Below, in pieces: positions 1 through 9,235 of a DNA stretch of 38,668 nucleotides. Under the pieces are notes generated by a model. That model worked only from the letters and a program-made list of their open reading frames with translations, searched no databases and was not told where the DNA came from. Within the stretch, counting starts at the first letter, position 1; each line of letters opens with the position of its first letter. Origin of the DNA: Arcobacter sp. (lineage in GTDB: Bacteria > Campylobacterota > Campylobacteria > Campylobacterales > Arcobacteraceae); NCBI GenBank assembly GCA_002733685.1, contig NVWN01000006.1:40078-78745 (forward strand), read 5' to 3'. A program made the position numbers and the translations under genes.

Positions 1-510
1 CAGTATGTATGTGCTGATTTAAGCACGTATGGAAATAATCGTAGTTTAGATGATGATGGAAATGTTCTTTTACGTTTAAACAAAGAAGTAAAAGGAATAC
101 TTCATGCTTCACAAATCTCAGTAGGTGAAGAAAACGATTTAAATATTCGTATTTATGGTGAACAAGCAAGTATCTCTTGGTCCCAAATGACTCCCAATAC
201 TCTAGCTTTTAAACAACAAGACAAAATAGCGCAAGTATACAGCGCAGGAGCTCCTTATTTAGAAGATATAGCTAAATACAATACCAGACTTCCTTCTGGT
301 CACCCAGAGGGTTTATTAGAAGCTTTTGCCAATCTTTATAGAAACTTTGCCTTTTGTATACAAGACAAACAAAATAATCAAAACAGCAAAAAAGAGAATC
401 TTGATTTTCCAGGAATAAAAGAAGGTATTAGAGGCATGCTTTTTATGCAAGCCTGTGTATACAATTCAAAAAGTGGTGAGAAATGGACAAAAGTAGAGCA
501 GAAGAAATAA
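1..510 (+). CDS. Gfo/Idh/MocA-family NAD(P)-dependent oxidoreductase, C-terminal part
   Basis: The frame is open from base 1 to the TAA at 508-510, so this is the last 169 residues of a gene that starts outside the window. The visible part has the look of the C-terminal alpha/beta domain of Gfo/Idh/MocA dehydrogenases: a strand with GILHASQISVG, then LNIRIYGEQASISW, then a helical tail with PEGLLEAFANLY and a closing GIRGMLFMQACVYNSKSG segment. These enzymes oxidise or reduce sugars and cyclitols with NAD(P). The Rossmann domain and catalytic EKP motif would lie upstream and cannot be seen, so substrate is unknown. The first in-frame ATG visible (187) is internal and not the start. The gene ends convergently with the chemoreceptor at 575. 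Confidence 0.85.
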   Translation, partial: QYVCADLSTYGNNRSLDDDGNVLLRLNKEVKGILHASQISVGEENDLNIRIYGEQASISWSQMTPNTLAFKQQDKIAQVYSAGAPYLEDIAKYNTRLPSGHPEGLLEAFANLYRNFAFCIQDKQNNQNSKKENLDFPGIKEGIRGMLFMQACVYNSKSGEKWTKVEQKK

Positions 511-535
511 AAACTTCTCTCTTAGCTTAAGAAAA

Positions 536-551
536 GTATTTAAATAAATAC
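536..551. terminator. Bidirectional terminator-like hairpin between convergent genes
   Basis: GTATTTAAATAAATAC folds into a 6-bp AT stem with a 4-nt loop. It sits between two gene ends and is T-rich on the outgoing side in both directions (CTTTCTTTTTG on plus, TTTTCTT on minus). The stem is weak, so efficiency is uncertain. Confidence 0.45.
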
Positions 552-574
552 CTTTCTTTTTGTACTACGCTTTA

Positions 575-2851
575 TTATTGTATAAATTGTTTGCCATCAG
601 CACTTTTTAAAATGACTTTTGCAATATCGTCTGTTTCATTAGCTATATCTTTGGTTGTATTAGAAATACTTGCATTCTTCTGCGTTTTATGATCCAGTTC
701 ATTAATAGCAGAATTTATCTGCGCAATTCCTACTTCTTGTTCTTTACTTGCACTTTGCACATCTGTAATAAGCTCTATGGTTTTAGAAATATTTTCTCTA
801 AGTCCCAAATAACCATCAATCATTTTTGAAGCAGTGTTTTTTCCATCGTTTGCTTTTATTGAAGCAGCTTCTACCAGTGCTTTGATTTCATTTGCAGCTT
901 CTGCTGATCTTGAGGCTAAGTTTCTTACTTCTTGGGCAACTACTGCAAAACCTTTTCCAGCTTCACCTGCAGTTGCTGCTTCAACAGCTGCATTAAGAGA
1001 TAAAATATTGGTTTGAAAAGATATTTGATCAATTACTCCTATTGCTTCTTTAATAGAAGATACTTGTTCATTTATGTCATTCATTGCTTGTGTTGTTTCT
1101 TCTGCAAGGTTTTTCCCTCCATTTGCCGAAGTATTTAATTCTTTTGCATACGAAGACATTTTACTTATGGTTTGATTATTGTTTGTAATATTTGCAGTAA
1201 TCTCTTCTAAAGCAGCAGCCGTTTCTTCTAGTGCAGCAGCAGACTCATTTGAATTTGTATTTAATTCATTTACATTATTAAGTAAAACCTTACTGCTTTT
1301 CCCTAAAGCTTGCCCATTTGATTTATTCTCAAGCAACATTTCATTAATAATATCAGCCAAAGAATTTAATCCTAAAGATGTTTTTCCAGTGGCATTTTGT
1401 ATTCTATGCGTAAAATCAAGATTTTGATAACTTATTAACGCATTATGAATTTTATTTAAATCAACAGCTACATCTCTTGCCATTATTTCAAGCATTTCAT
1501 TAATCATAATTTTTAAATCTTCTAGGTTTTTATTATGAGTGCTTTTAGTGATTTCTTGTTTGATTTTCCCCTCTTTTACAAGAGAAACTACTCTTTTAAC
1601 ATCATTAATCAAAACAATATCTTCTTCCATTAGAGTTCTTGTTTTTGTGATATTTTCATTTACTTCATGAGCCATTAAACCAATTTCGTCCTTACTATTC
1701 ACTTCAAGTAAACTTACTGTTTCGCTCTCTTTGTTTAAATACTTGAAAAAATCTCTTAATCCATATTGAAAATTATTCAAAGGTTTGATTACTTCTTTAT
1801 TAATCACAAAATACGTAATAAGAGAAATTATAATCAAAAATACAAGAGAGATAATTGAGCTTTGAATTTTTATATTGTTTGAAGCCATTAATACTTCTTC
1901 TTCTGTGATTTCAGAAATAATCGCCCATTTTAAATCTTCACCAATTTTAATAAGTGAATAAGCAGATAATACAACTTTACCTTCATAGTTTTCAAGAATT
2001 TTAGTATCTGATTTTCCTTTTAAAGCATTTGTAGAAGCCAGCGTTTTTACAGCTCCTTTAGCTGGATTTAAAAAAGATGCTTTTGTACTGTGTGTTTTAG
2101 GTTCTAAATAACTGTCACTTCTCATTAAATAATCAGTTCCCACAAGATAATCTTCTTGGGTTTTAGCATATCCTTTTCTAAACTTCATTACATTATTAAT
2201 TTCAACATCACTTATTTGAAATACTAAAATAGCAGTAATATCTTCATCTTCAAATACAGGAGCACCTAAAAACATAGTTGGATCATTATTGCTAGGGCCA
2301 TAAGGTTTTATATCTACAAAAGTAGCTCTTTTATTTTCCATGGTTTTTGCGAAAACTTCACCTAAACCACTCTTTGTAAGCTCTCCAGTTTTTAAATTTT
2401 CACCATAATCGGATTTTTTATCAACAGCATAAACAACCTGCCCAGTTTCTACATTAATTAAATAAATATTTGCATATTTATTGGCTTTCATATAACTTGA
2501 AAAAAAGTTCTCATGAGGTTTAGTCATAGCTTGAACCAATTCTTCATCAACAGGAAATTTTCCTTCTGCATTAATATTCATTTGACCTTCAATACTGTCC
2601 ATATCGTAAGCCAATTCATTCACATCTTTTGTTTTAGCCAGCACATTAATACTAGCAACTTTTTGTATAAAAAAGTTCTTAATTTGTTCTGTTTTACCAT
2701 CACGTGCGGATGTTAAAGAACCATAACTCATTTGAGTAAGCGCAGAACTTGCTTTATTTACAGAAATAAAACCAACTGCACCTGCTATTAAAAACAATCC
2801 CAAAAGTGTGATTGCTAAAATTTTTATCTTTATACTTAGGGTTTTAAACAC
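575..2851 (-). CDS. Methyl-accepting chemotaxis protein with periplasmic dCache-type sensor
   Basis: This is a 758-residue transmembrane chemoreceptor. TM1 lies at about residues 10-30, a periplasmic region of about 300 residues follows, and TM2 is at about 330-350. The periplasmic part has Cache-type features: [19 protein letters not shown], then a [13 protein letters not shown] segment, which is typical of double-Cache sensors for small ligands. The cytoplasmic part has a HAMP-like linker and a long signalling helix pair. Its tip, around residues 606-640, contains [19 protein letters not shown] and [19 protein letters not shown], which bind CheA/CheW. No CheR-binding C-terminal pentapeptide is seen. 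The start is GTG, chosen because AAGGAGATTTA stands directly before it. The ligand cannot be told from sequence. Confidence 0.95.
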   Translation of the reverse strand: MFKTLSIKIKILAITLLGLFLIAGAVGFISVNKASSALTQMSYGSLTSARDGKTEQIKNFFIQKVASINVLAKTKDVNELAYDMDSIEGQMNINAEGKFPVDEELVQAMTKPHENFFSSYMKANKYANIYLINVETGQVVYAVDKKSDYGENLKTGELTKSGLGEVFAKTMENKRATFVDIKPYGPSNNDPTMFLGAPVFEDEDITAILVFQISDVEINNVMKFRKGYAKTQEDYLVGTDYLMRSDSYLEPKTHSTKASFLNPAKGAVKTLASTNALKGKSDTKILENYEGKVVLSAYSLIKIGEDLKWAIISEITEEEVLMASNNIKIQSSIISLVFLIIISLITYFVINKEVIKPLNNFQYGLRDFFKYLNKESETVSLLEVNSKDEIGLMAHEVNENITKTRTLMEEDIVLINDVKRVVSLVKEGKIKQEITKSTHNKNLEDLKIMINEMLEIMARDVAVDLNKIHNALISYQNLDFTHRIQNATGKTSLGLNSLADIINEMLLENKSNGQALGKSSKVLLNNVNELNTNSNESAAALEETAAALEEITANITNNNQTISKMSSYAKELNTSANGGKNLAEETTQAMNDINEQVSSIKEAIGVIDQISFQTNILSLNAAVEAATAGEAGKGFAVVAQEVRNLASRSAEAANEIKALVEAASIKANDGKNTASKMIDGYLGLRENISKTIELITDVQSASKEQEVGIAQINSAINELDHKTQKNASISNTTKDIANETDDIAKVILKSADGKQFIQ

Positions 2852-3114
2852 TAAATCTCCTTTAAAAAAAATACTTTACATGAAAGATATGACAAATTTA
2901 TGATAAATAATTAAAATAATAGACTATTATATGGCACTTATAGACTAATAATTGAAATAAAATAATAACCATACGAATAGGTATTCTCAAATAAGAAAGA
3001 AAAAGTACGTACTGTACAAATACAAAATAAAGCAGCATATATTCTTATTTTAGATATTTAATAAACACTTGGTTATTATGAATCAAAATAAAAAAAAAGA
3101 AGATAGATATAAAG

Positions 3115-3600
3115 ATGCAAAAACAAGAAAATTCAAGTCCTATAAAAATCAATGAAGCAGAAATATTTATCAAAGAAAATGCAAACTTGATATACGAATA
3201 TATCAATAAAGAAGTACTAAAAAATACAGCAGTAATAAACAAAAAGTATTTTTTAAAAATAATAAAAGATATCTGTACAAAAAAATCAGCTCTTTTAATA
3301 AATCAAAATATTCTACCCTACGTTCTTTTTACACTTATTGGGAATAATGGAAAACTAGATTATACAAGTTTAAGAGAAGACACAATAAATTTAAGCACAT
3401 TAAATAAAGAGTCTTCCACTTATTATAATTATGTAAAATTCTCAATAAAAGAGGATCTTTTCATTATAGAATTAATGCAAAATAAAACAGGAGGCATGGC
3501 TATAAAAGAAGACATAGTAAAGTTTAAAAAAGAGATTTTTATTAATAAAAGTGGTTTAGATGCTTTTATCTTAAAACAAAACAGTAGAAATATAAAATAA
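3115..3600 (+). CDS. Hypothetical protein, 161 residues
   Basis: I do not recognise this protein family. It is a lysine- and isoleucine-rich soluble protein with no signal peptide or membrane segment. The first 60 residues look helical (IKENANLIYEYINKEVLKN), followed by mixed alpha/beta sequence and a short C-terminal helix with AFILKQNSRNIK. The start follows an AAGAAG-like ribosome site about 12 nt upstream, which is weak. Another ATG at 3078 is in a different frame and soon stops. The long open frame and coding-like composition support a real gene. The next gene is 147 nt downstream on the same strand, so co-transcription is possible but not shown. Confidence 0.6.
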   Translation: MQKQENSSPIKINEAEIFIKENANLIYEYINKEVLKNTAVINKKYFLKIIKDICTKKSALLINQNILPYVLFTLIGNNGKLDYTSLREDTINLSTLNKESSTYYNYVKFSIKEDLFIIELMQNKTGGMAIKEDIVKFKKEIFINKSGLDAFILKQNSRNIK

Positions 3601-3734
3601 TGATACTAAAGCTTAAATAAATCCACTTAATAGGACTTAATAATAAGTAACGTTTAAAGTAAAAGCTTTAGATTTTGTACTTTTAAGTATAATGATTCCA
3701 CGAAAAATATTAAACCATAAAAACAAGGAATAAA

Positions 3735-3755
3735 ATGAGAAATTACAATGCTTGA
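3735..3755 (+). other. Six-codon leader ORF overlapping the next gene's start
   Basis: ATG AGA AAT TAC AAT GCT TGA at 3735-3755 has the better ribosome site (AAGGAATAAA at 3725-3734) and its stop overlaps the 3748 start codon region in a different frame. It could feed ribosomes to the downstream ORF by termination-reinitiation. It may be chance. Confidence 0.35.
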
Positions 3756-4224
3756 GATGATTATTGCTTCTTTTTTAAAAATTTGGCACTTAATACCACT
3801 GATTATTTTTATAATATTACTAAAAAAATTTGTTAATAAAAAAGACAAAAAAAGTAGAATAAATAAGAATGAAGAAAATGAAAAAAATGGGCTTACTTTG
3901 GAAGTACGTACACAAAAAAACTATGAAAACTTAGGTTATGAAGTAACACAAGAAAAAAAAGAAGAAGAAAAAATTGATTTTATTTGTAGCAGAGATAATA
4001 AAATACTCCTAATTCAATGTCAAAATGATTCTAAAGAAAAATCAATTACAGAAAATGACATAAAAACATTTTATAAAAATGCACTTCAATATCTAAAAAC
4101 AAATAATATAGAAAAAAAAGATGCACAGTTTAGGTATGTAATAGCCTACAGTGATGTATTAAATAAGTCAGCCATTAAAATACTAAGAGATGATTTTTAC
4201 AATTGTAAGTATGTTGTTTTATAA
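3748..4224 (+). CDS. Membrane-anchored Mrr/restriction-endonuclease-like protein, altered active site
   Basis: This 158-residue protein has one N-terminal membrane segment (about residues 4-26), a charged linker, then a domain resembling the Mrr-like PD-(D/E)XK fold: YENLGYEVT, then IDF (D77), then ILLIQCQND (Q90-Q92). In active Mrr-type nucleases the last motif is usually QxK. Here the codon is CAA, so Gln (Q92) replaces the metal-site Lys. The fold assignment rests on the order of Y-x-x-x-GYxV, IDxI and IQC and is a family-level match. A nuclease function is doubtful because of the Gln; it may bind DNA without cutting. Translation may be coupled to the 6-codon ORF just upstream. Membrane topology would place the domain in the cytoplasm. 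Confidence 0.65.
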   Translation: MLEMIIASFLKIWHLIPLIIFIILLKKFVNKKDKKSRINKNEENEKNGLTLEVRTQKNYENLGYEVTQEKKEEEKIDFICSRDNKILLIQCQNDSKEKSITENDIKTFYKNALQYLKTNNIEKKDAQFRYVIAYSDVLNKSAIKILRDDFYNCKYVVL

Positions 4225-4263
4225 ATAAAAGCACTTATCTTCACTTGTTTTTTAATAGAAAAA

Positions 4264-4285
4264 AAGAACGCAGTGAAGCGTTCTT
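4264..4285 (-). terminator. Rho-independent terminator of the WYL gene
   Basis: AAGAACGC and GCGTTCTT form a perfect 8-bp stem with loop AGTGAA. On the minus strand it is followed by TTTTTCTATT. It lies 33 nt past the stop of the minus-strand WYL gene and also between convergent genes. Confidence 0.75.
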
Positions 4286-4317
4286 CTTACATCTAACCTT
4301 GATTTAATCAAAAATAC

Positions 4318-4608
4318 TTATACCGTCCAATAAATAAAGTTCATTCTTGCATTAGAAGGATGATAATCCTCTCTTAACTCAAAGTTTGTATCCAGTAATT
4401 CTAAATCTCTGATTTCACGTAAAGCAAATTGTCTCCACGTTTTATCACTTGAAGCATCACTTCCACCTTCAAGTTGAAAAGCACTTAAGGTATCTTTTCC
4501 TGCAGATGATTCACCAAAGGTATAAGGTTCTACCAGTCTGTTTTTATTTTTATAAGTAAATCGCAAAACTTGTTTATTTTCAATTGCTACTTTAATTATG
4601 TTTTCCAT
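4318..4608 (-). CDS. Stand-alone WYL-domain protein
   Basis: The 96 residues match a bare WYL ligand-sensing domain: an N-terminal helix (NIIKVAIENKQVLRFTY), the VEPYTFGE turn that precedes the second strand, then WRQFALREIRDLELLDTNFE, the strand-helix-strand typical of the family. Known WYL proteins usually carry an N-terminal HTH and act as regulators that sense nucleic acid or nucleotide ligands. Here no HTH is present, so the protein may work through a partner. The start has AAGGAA four nt before ATG. A hairpin terminator follows. No neighbour suggests a pathway. Confidence 0.75.
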   Translation of the reverse strand: MENIIKVAIENKQVLRFTYKNKNRLVEPYTFGESSAGKDTLSAFQLEGGSDASSDKTWRQFALREIRDLELLDTNFELREDYHPSNARMNFIYWTV

Positions 4609-4766
4609 TTATTTCCTTATTCTTTTAGAAAAGAAGTATACAATACTTCAGTCTTATTTGTACTAGTCATTTCTCATGGCTTTTTTAAAGCTTGAAATTA
4701 TGCTGTATATTTTAAAATTAAAGAACATTTAGTTTTCCTAATTTATTAAAATCATGTTAAGATAAG

Positions 4767-4772
4767 TATAAT
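4767..4772 (+). promoter_or_regulatory. Putative -10 box of the GAF histidine kinase gene
   Basis: A perfect TATAAT lies 33 nt before the ATG at 4806, inside AT-rich DNA. No convincing -35 hexamer is seen, which is common in Campylobacterota. Confidence 0.45.
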
Positions 4773-4805
4773 AGAATTAAATTATTTTTAGTATAGGACT
4801 TCAAT

Positions 4806-6158
4806 ATGTCACAAGTAACTAAGAAAGATATTTTAAAAATTATTACCTCTATTTTAGACATAGATCAAAAACTTACTGGAATAGATTATTTAAAAGAATT
4901 TATAAAAAACATTGCCCTTAATTTGGATGTCAAATATGCTTTAATAGGTCATCCTACAGGGGATTCATTAAGTGAATTAAAAACAGATGTTGTCTGGGCA
5001 GTAAATGATTTTGCTGATAATTTTGTTTATGAACTAAAAGATACCCCTTGTGAATTGGTTCTAACAGGTGAGCGTGTCTGCATACATGACAAAAATGTTA
5101 TTAAAGACTTTCCTGATGATAAACTTTTACAAGACATGGGTATTGAAGCATATATAGGAGCACCTGTAGTATCTCGTACTAAAACAGGAGTATCCAGTAT
5201 TTTAGTTCTTTTAGACGATAAAGCAATGCAAGATAAAGACTTTTTTGTTTCAATTGTAGATTTTCTTGCATTAAGAGCAAGTGCTGAGATTACGCAACAT
5301 TATATAGAAGAAAGTTTACAGAATAAAGTAGAAGAAAGAACATTAGAATTAAAAAAAGCAAAAACAGAGATTGAAAAAATCAATAAAAACTTAGAAAAAA
5401 GAATAAAAGAAGAAATAAATGAGAATAAAGTAAAACAAGAAATCATTTTTCATCAATCCAAAATGGCGGCAATGGGTGAAATGATTGAAAACATCGCACA
5501 TCAGTGGAGACAACCGCTCTCTGTTATTTCTACATCAGCAACGGGACTCATACTTAAAACTGAGATTCAAACAGTGAATAATGAAGAAATAGTAAATACC
5601 ATGGAGTGTATAAATAATCATACACAATACTTATCACAAACAATTGATGATTTTAGAAAGTTTTTTAGTATTACAAAAGAAAAAAATACATTTTGTCTAA
5701 AAGATACAATCAAAAAAGTTTTCAAACTTCTTTCTTCTGAATTTGTAAACTCAAACATAATCATTATAGAAAATACCCAAGAGCTATGTATTCTTAGTTA
5801 TGAATACGAGTTAATTCAAGTACTTATTAATATTTTAAACAATGCAAAAGATCAATTATTTGAAAAAGACATAAAAGAAAAATATATATTTATAGATATA
5901 AAAGTTAAAGAGAACATAGAAATAAGTATAAAAGACAATGCAGGTGGTATTCCTGGTAATTTAATTCATAAAATTTTTAAACAACATTTTACTACCAAAG
6001 CAAAACAAAATGGAACAGGTATTGGATTGTATATGTCAAATATGATTATTAAAAAGAACCTCAAGGGTACAATAGAAGTGTCAAATCAAAAATTCACTTA
6101 TCAAAACACAGAATACAATGGTGCTGAATTTAAAATAATTTTACCGCATAAAATTTAA
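4806..6158 (+). CDS. Soluble GAF-domain sensor histidine kinase
   Basis: The 450-residue protein has no membrane segment. Residues about 15-165 form a GAF-type sensor (LKEFIKNIALNLDVKYALIG, then MGIEAYIGAPVVS). A lysine/glutamate-rich coiled coil spans about 170-220. The dimerisation/phosphoacceptor segment follows, with NIAHQWRQPLSV and H232 as the likely autophosphorylated His. The ATP-binding domain has an N box (INILNNAKDQL), a G1 box (DNAGGIPG) and a G2 box (GTGIGLYMS), all intact, so the kinase should be active. No response regulator lies next to it. AGGA stands seven nt before the ATG. The cue is unknown; GAF suggests a small cytoplasmic ligand or redox signal. Confidence 0.92.
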   Translation: MSQVTKKDILKIITSILDIDQKLTGIDYLKEFIKNIALNLDVKYALIGHPTGDSLSELKTDVVWAVNDFADNFVYELKDTPCELVLTGERVCIHDKNVIKDFPDDKLLQDMGIEAYIGAPVVSRTKTGVSSILVLLDDKAMQDKDFFVSIVDFLALRASAEITQHYIEESLQNKVEERTLELKKAKTEIEKINKNLEKRIKEEINENKVKQEIIFHQSKMAAMGEMIENIAHQWRQPLSVISTSATGLILKTEIQTVNNEEIVNTMECINNHTQYLSQTIDDFRKFFSITKEKNTFCLKDTIKKVFKLLSSEFVNSNIIIIENTQELCILSYEYELIQVLINILNNAKDQLFEKDIKEKYIFIDIKVKENIEISIKDNAGGIPGNLIHKIFKQHFTTKAKQNGTGIGLYMSNMIIKKNLKGTIEVSNQKFTYQNTEYNGAEFKIILPHKI

Positions 6159-6354
6159 AACAAAAACAAATTTTTTTTTCTGCTTTAAATACTTAACTTA
6201 CTCCTTCCTCATTTAAAATTCATCTTTTTTATTAAAAAAGATAATTCACACAGCAGTTTTAATTTTATTGCGTCCTTTGTCCTTTTAATCATTTGTGCTT
6301 TTGTGTATGCAATTTCCACTTTTATGTCTTGAAATAGCCATTTGTATGTGTTAT

Positions 6355-6360
6355 TATAAT
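6355..6360 (+). promoter_or_regulatory. Putative -10 box of the flavin reductase/DUF1330 operon
   Basis: TATAAT lies 26 nt before the ATG at 6387. TTGAAA at 6329 is a possible -35, but the 20-nt spacer is long. AAAAGGATAAAA supplies the ribosome site. Confidence 0.45.
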
Positions 6361-6386
6361 TTCAATTAATACATAAAAGGATAAAA

Positions 6387-6926
6387 ATGAAAAAAACAGC
6401 AATAATTTTAGGTACCTCCAGGGCCAATGGAAATACCGCAAACTTAACAAATATAGTTGCACAAAAAACAAATGCAGTGATCTTTGATATTAGTAAATAC
6501 AATATTTTACCCTTTGATTATGAACATAAAAATAAACATGATGATTTTATAAACTTAATCAAAGAGATTTTGACTTATGATAATATTATTTTATCAAGCC
6601 CAGTATATTGGTTTAGTCCCAGTGTACAAATGAAATTGTTTTTAGACAGACTCACTGATTTACTTACTGTTGAAAAAGATTTAGGCAAACAATTAAAAGG
6701 AAAAAACACAGCACTCATCTCAACAAGTGATGCCCAAAAACCTGAAAGCTGTTTTGAAGATATATTTAAGCATACTTTTGAATATTTAGGAATGAATTAT
6801 AAAGGTATGTTGCATTGTGCTTGTCCTTTTGATAGTAGCTCTACTAGTAGTGATTCTAGTTATAACTTAGATAAATATTTACAAAAGATTAGCAGCTTCA
6901 GCAAACCTTTTGTACATATAAATTAA
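6387..6926 (+). CDS. NADPH-dependent FMN reductase/flavodoxin-fold oxidoreductase
   Basis: A 179-residue flavodoxin-fold protein. The FMN phosphate loop is GTSRANGNTANLTN at residues 9-22, and the SSPVYWFSPSVQMKLFLDRL segment is the second flavin-contact loop of NADPH-dependent FMN reductases and iron-sulfur-flavoprotein relatives. LKGKNTALIST forms the next core strand. The typical Fe-S cysteine cluster of iron-sulfur flavoproteins is not visible. Such enzymes reduce FMN, quinones or nitro compounds with NAD(P)H in the cytoplasm. The DUF1330 gene begins nine nt downstream with its ribosome site against this gene's stop, so the two form an operon. Substrate is unknown. Confidence 0.88.
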   Translation: MKKTAIILGTSRANGNTANLTNIVAQKTNAVIFDISKYNILPFDYEHKNKHDDFINLIKEILTYDNIILSSPVYWFSPSVQMKLFLDRLTDLLTVEKDLGKQLKGKNTALISTSDAQKPESCFEDIFKHTFEYLGMNYKGMLHCACPFDSSSTSSDSSYNLDKYLQKISSFSKPFVHIN

Positions 6927-6935
6927 GGATTTTAA

Positions 6936-7247
6936 ATGGCATATGAAATGCTCGTAGGTTTAGATGTTGTTGATGAAATAAACTACCAAAAATACAGACA
7001 GCTTATACTCCCTTTGGCTTTAAAATATGGAGGAAGTATTCTTTATGATTTTAAAGTATCAGAAGTATTAAAATCACATACAAAGGATAAAATCAATCGC
7101 GTATTTACAATATGTTTTGAAAATGAAGATAAAATGAATGCGTTCTTTTTAAACCCTGATTATTTAATAATAAAAGAAAAGTACTTTAACAACTCTGTTG
7201 CTAGTACAACTATTATTTCAAGTTATACTAAAATAACAACTACTTAA
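6936..7247 (+). CDS. DUF1330 family protein
   Basis: This 103-residue protein has the small alpha-beta (dimeric ferredoxin-like) pattern of DUF1330: an opening strand (MLVGLDVVDE), a helix beginning YQKYRQLILPLALKYGG, then a strand and FENEDKMNAFFLNPDYLIIKEKY, which resembles the family's conserved helix before the final strand. Its function is not known. AAGGATTTTAA precedes the ATG, and the SD touches the stop of the flavin reductase, so translation is probably coupled. It likely acts in the same redox step as its neighbour, but that is inference. Confidence 0.75.
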   Translation: MAYEMLVGLDVVDEINYQKYRQLILPLALKYGGSILYDFKVSEVLKSHTKDKINRVFTICFENEDKMNAFFLNPDYLIIKEKYFNNSVASTTIISSYTKITTT

Positions 7248-7291
7248 ATATCGTATCTCTGGGATTCTTTAATAGTTTTTCATCTTAAACT

Positions 7292-7327
7292 AAAGCTGTT
7301 CTCTTTCGTACTTTTAAGAAGAACAGC
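7292..7327 (-). terminator. Hairpin across the selO stop codon, probable terminator
   Basis: AGCTGTTCT (7292-7300) and AGAACAGCT (7319-7327) are perfect 9-bp complements. The stem on the gene side includes the Ser-Cys-Ser codons at the SelO C-terminus, and the loop holds the stop. The downstream tail on the minus strand (TTAGTTT) is only mildly T-rich. It could terminate both this gene and the convergent operon. Confidence 0.45.
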
Positions 7328-9035
7328 TGACGTGAGATATTCCTGCAAGATCAAAGAAATGTGAGGGTTTACGTCTGTAATACTTCTCTTCTATCTCTTT
7401 GGATTGTTCATCATAGGGATTAATCATAATTTCTTGAAGTTCTCTAAGGAGCGAATATTCCCCCTTATTTGCGCTCTCATATGCAGGCACAAGAAACCAC
7501 TCTCTTAAGATATATTTAGGATTAACAGCTTTCATTTTTAAAGAAAGTGCTTCACTCTCTTTAGCAGATTTAGAATTTCCTTCACTAGAAATGAGAGCTT
7601 GCCATTTTTTAAACCACTGCAACCAACGCTCTTGTATCTCTAGATTACTTGTTATATCATTATAGAAACTTTTTTTCAAAGGCTCTATATCAGAAGGCAG
7701 ATTTGAGAGCTCTCGAAAAAAGATAGTGTAATCTACAGATGTTTGCACCATAAGTATTTCTAACTCAGTATACAAGTTCGCATTAAAGCTTTTAAGTCCA
7801 AGTTTGGAAGCCCACATTTTTTGCATTTTTTCTTGTATTACAGAAGAAAAAGTATTTCTAATTTCCTCTAATAAAAACAAATCTTTTTTCGATGAATTTA
7901 ATAAGAGCTGTAATGCCGTGCAAAACACATGAAAATTTTGTTCCGCTGCTGCTGCTTGGTTAAAAAAGGAGAAATGTTCTCCTCCACCTGTCCAAGGCTG
8001 ATAATACGGATCAAACACATCACAAAATCCAAAAGGCCCATAATCCAAGGTAAAACCACCTGCTGCACAGTTATCACTGTTAAAATTTCCTTGACAATAT
8101 CCAACACGAACCCAGTTTACGATAAGGGTGCTCAAACGCGCAAGAAATGTTTTTGCTAACAATAATACTTTTTCTTCTATGCTTAAATTTTTATCAATTA
8201 CCTCACTATACTCTCGCTCAATCAAATGCAAAACAATTTGTTCCAGCTCTTCTTTTGCTCCTGCATGTTCATTTTTTCTAGCACGTCTGGCAAAAAGCTC
8301 TATTTGTCCAACACGAAGAAAAGAGGAAGATACACGCGTAGAAATTGCGACTGCTTCGTTAATCATTCGGTCCGGATCTTTTGAATAAGAACCTTGAGAA
8401 AACCAAGGCCGTTGTACTTTTTCCGTGTTTGAAGTGTACAAAGACAAAGAACGTGATGTAGGAATTCCTAAAGCATGCATATGTTCTTGTGCCAAAAACT
8501 CCCTAACACTTGATCTTAAAACGGCTCTTCCATCTGCCCCTCGGCAATAAGGTGTTCTTCCTCCTCCTTTTAACTGCATTTCCCAACGTTTAGCATTAAG
8601 TACTCCTTCAAATACAGAAAGAGCTCTGCCATCCCCATATCCATTTCCTGTTTGGAAAGGACACTGAGCATAATATTCTCTGCCATAAATAGAAAGTGCA
8701 TAACCACTTGCCCAGCCTAATTTTTTCATAGGTTCTGGAACCTTACTCATATCGCCAGAAAACATACTAACAAAATCACTTGACGTAGCAAGACTATTGG
8801 AAAAACCCAATTCTTCAAATAAGTTTTTACTGTGAGATACATAGATAGGATCTTTTATTGCTGTTGGTTTTACGCGAACATAGTGTCCAGAAAAAACCTG
8901 CCTAGCTTCATAATCAAGGCCATTTTCTTTAGCATCAGGATCTTCATTTAGCCTGTCCATTAGAGAATAATCTACTAACTTTGCAAGATCATCAAGTGTT
9001 TTTACAAGAGTAACATTTTGTTTTGTTTCATTCAT
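7314..9035 (-). CDS. selO: Protein adenylyltransferase SelO (YdiU family)
   Basis: A 573-residue pseudokinase-fold enzyme. Known SelO proteins transfer AMP from ATP to Ser, Thr or Tyr of target proteins and are linked to redox stress. Visible landmarks: [20 protein letters not shown] (the ATP-site Lys and Gly-rich segment), [20 protein letters not shown], then [21 protein letters not shown] carrying the metal-binding Asn/Asp. The C-terminus is HVSCSS: selenoprotein homologues have Sec at this Cys. The protein is longer than the E. coli one (about 478 residues). The ATG follows AAGGAAGATAT. It is a single gene facing the DUF1330 operon. Confidence 0.95.
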   Translation of the reverse strand: MNETKQNVTLVKTLDDLAKLVDYSLMDRLNEDPDAKENGLDYEARQVFSGHYVRVKPTAIKDPIYVSHSKNLFEELGFSNSLATSSDFVSMFSGDMSKVPEPMKKLGWASGYALSIYGREYYAQCPFQTGNGYGDGRALSVFEGVLNAKRWEMQLKGGGRTPYCRGADGRAVLRSSVREFLAQEHMHALGIPTSRSLSLYTSNTEKVQRPWFSQGSYSKDPDRMINEAVAISTRVSSSFLRVGQIELFARRARKNEHAGAKEELEQIVLHLIEREYSEVIDKNLSIEEKVLLLAKTFLARLSTLIVNWVRVGYCQGNFNSDNCAAGGFTLDYGPFGFCDVFDPYYQPWTGGGEHFSFFNQAAAAEQNFHVFCTALQLLLNSSKKDLFLLEEIRNTFSSVIQEKMQKMWASKLGLKSFNANLYTELEILMVQTSVDYTIFFRELSNLPSDIEPLKKSFYNDITSNLEIQERWLQWFKKWQALISSEGNSKSAKESEALSLKMKAVNPKYILREWFLVPAYESANKGEYSLLRELQEIMINPYDEQSKEIEEKYYRRKPSHFFDLAGISHVSCSS

Positions 9036-9187
9036 ATATCTTCCTTTAAATCCAAGGCCTGTAAACTTAATTATTTACTTATTAGGAATACCCTTATTCT
9101 TGTAATTTTATCATAAAAGATTTATTAGTTTTGTTATATACAGAGGAAATTAAAAAGAAGAGATCTAAGTATTTACTGTCTTTCCTT

Positions 9188-9211
9188 GGAATCCTTAAGA
9201 ATTAGGATTCC
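9188..9211. repeat. Perfect inverted repeat after the chemoreceptor gene
   Basis: GGAATCCT and AGGATTCC form an 8-bp stem with an 8-nt loop, 25 nt past the stop of the minus-strand chemoreceptor. The T run is on the plus-strand side (TTTTC), not on the minus strand where a terminator for this gene would need it. It could be a bidirectional terminator or RNA-stability hairpin. Confidence 0.5.
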
Positions 9212-9235
9212 TTTTCAGAGCTGTTCGTATAAATT

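Noticed and set aside
834-1427. Plus-strand ORFs opposite the first chemoreceptor
   Set aside because: They are antisense shadows of the conserved signalling tip; similar ones occur opposite the second receptor.
3078-3114. Alternative ATG for the 3115 gene
   Set aside because: It is in a different frame and stops after about two dozen codons.
9188-9211. Standard terminator for the chemoreceptor
   Set aside because: The T-run is on the wrong side for a minus-strand terminator, so I list it only as an inverted repeat.
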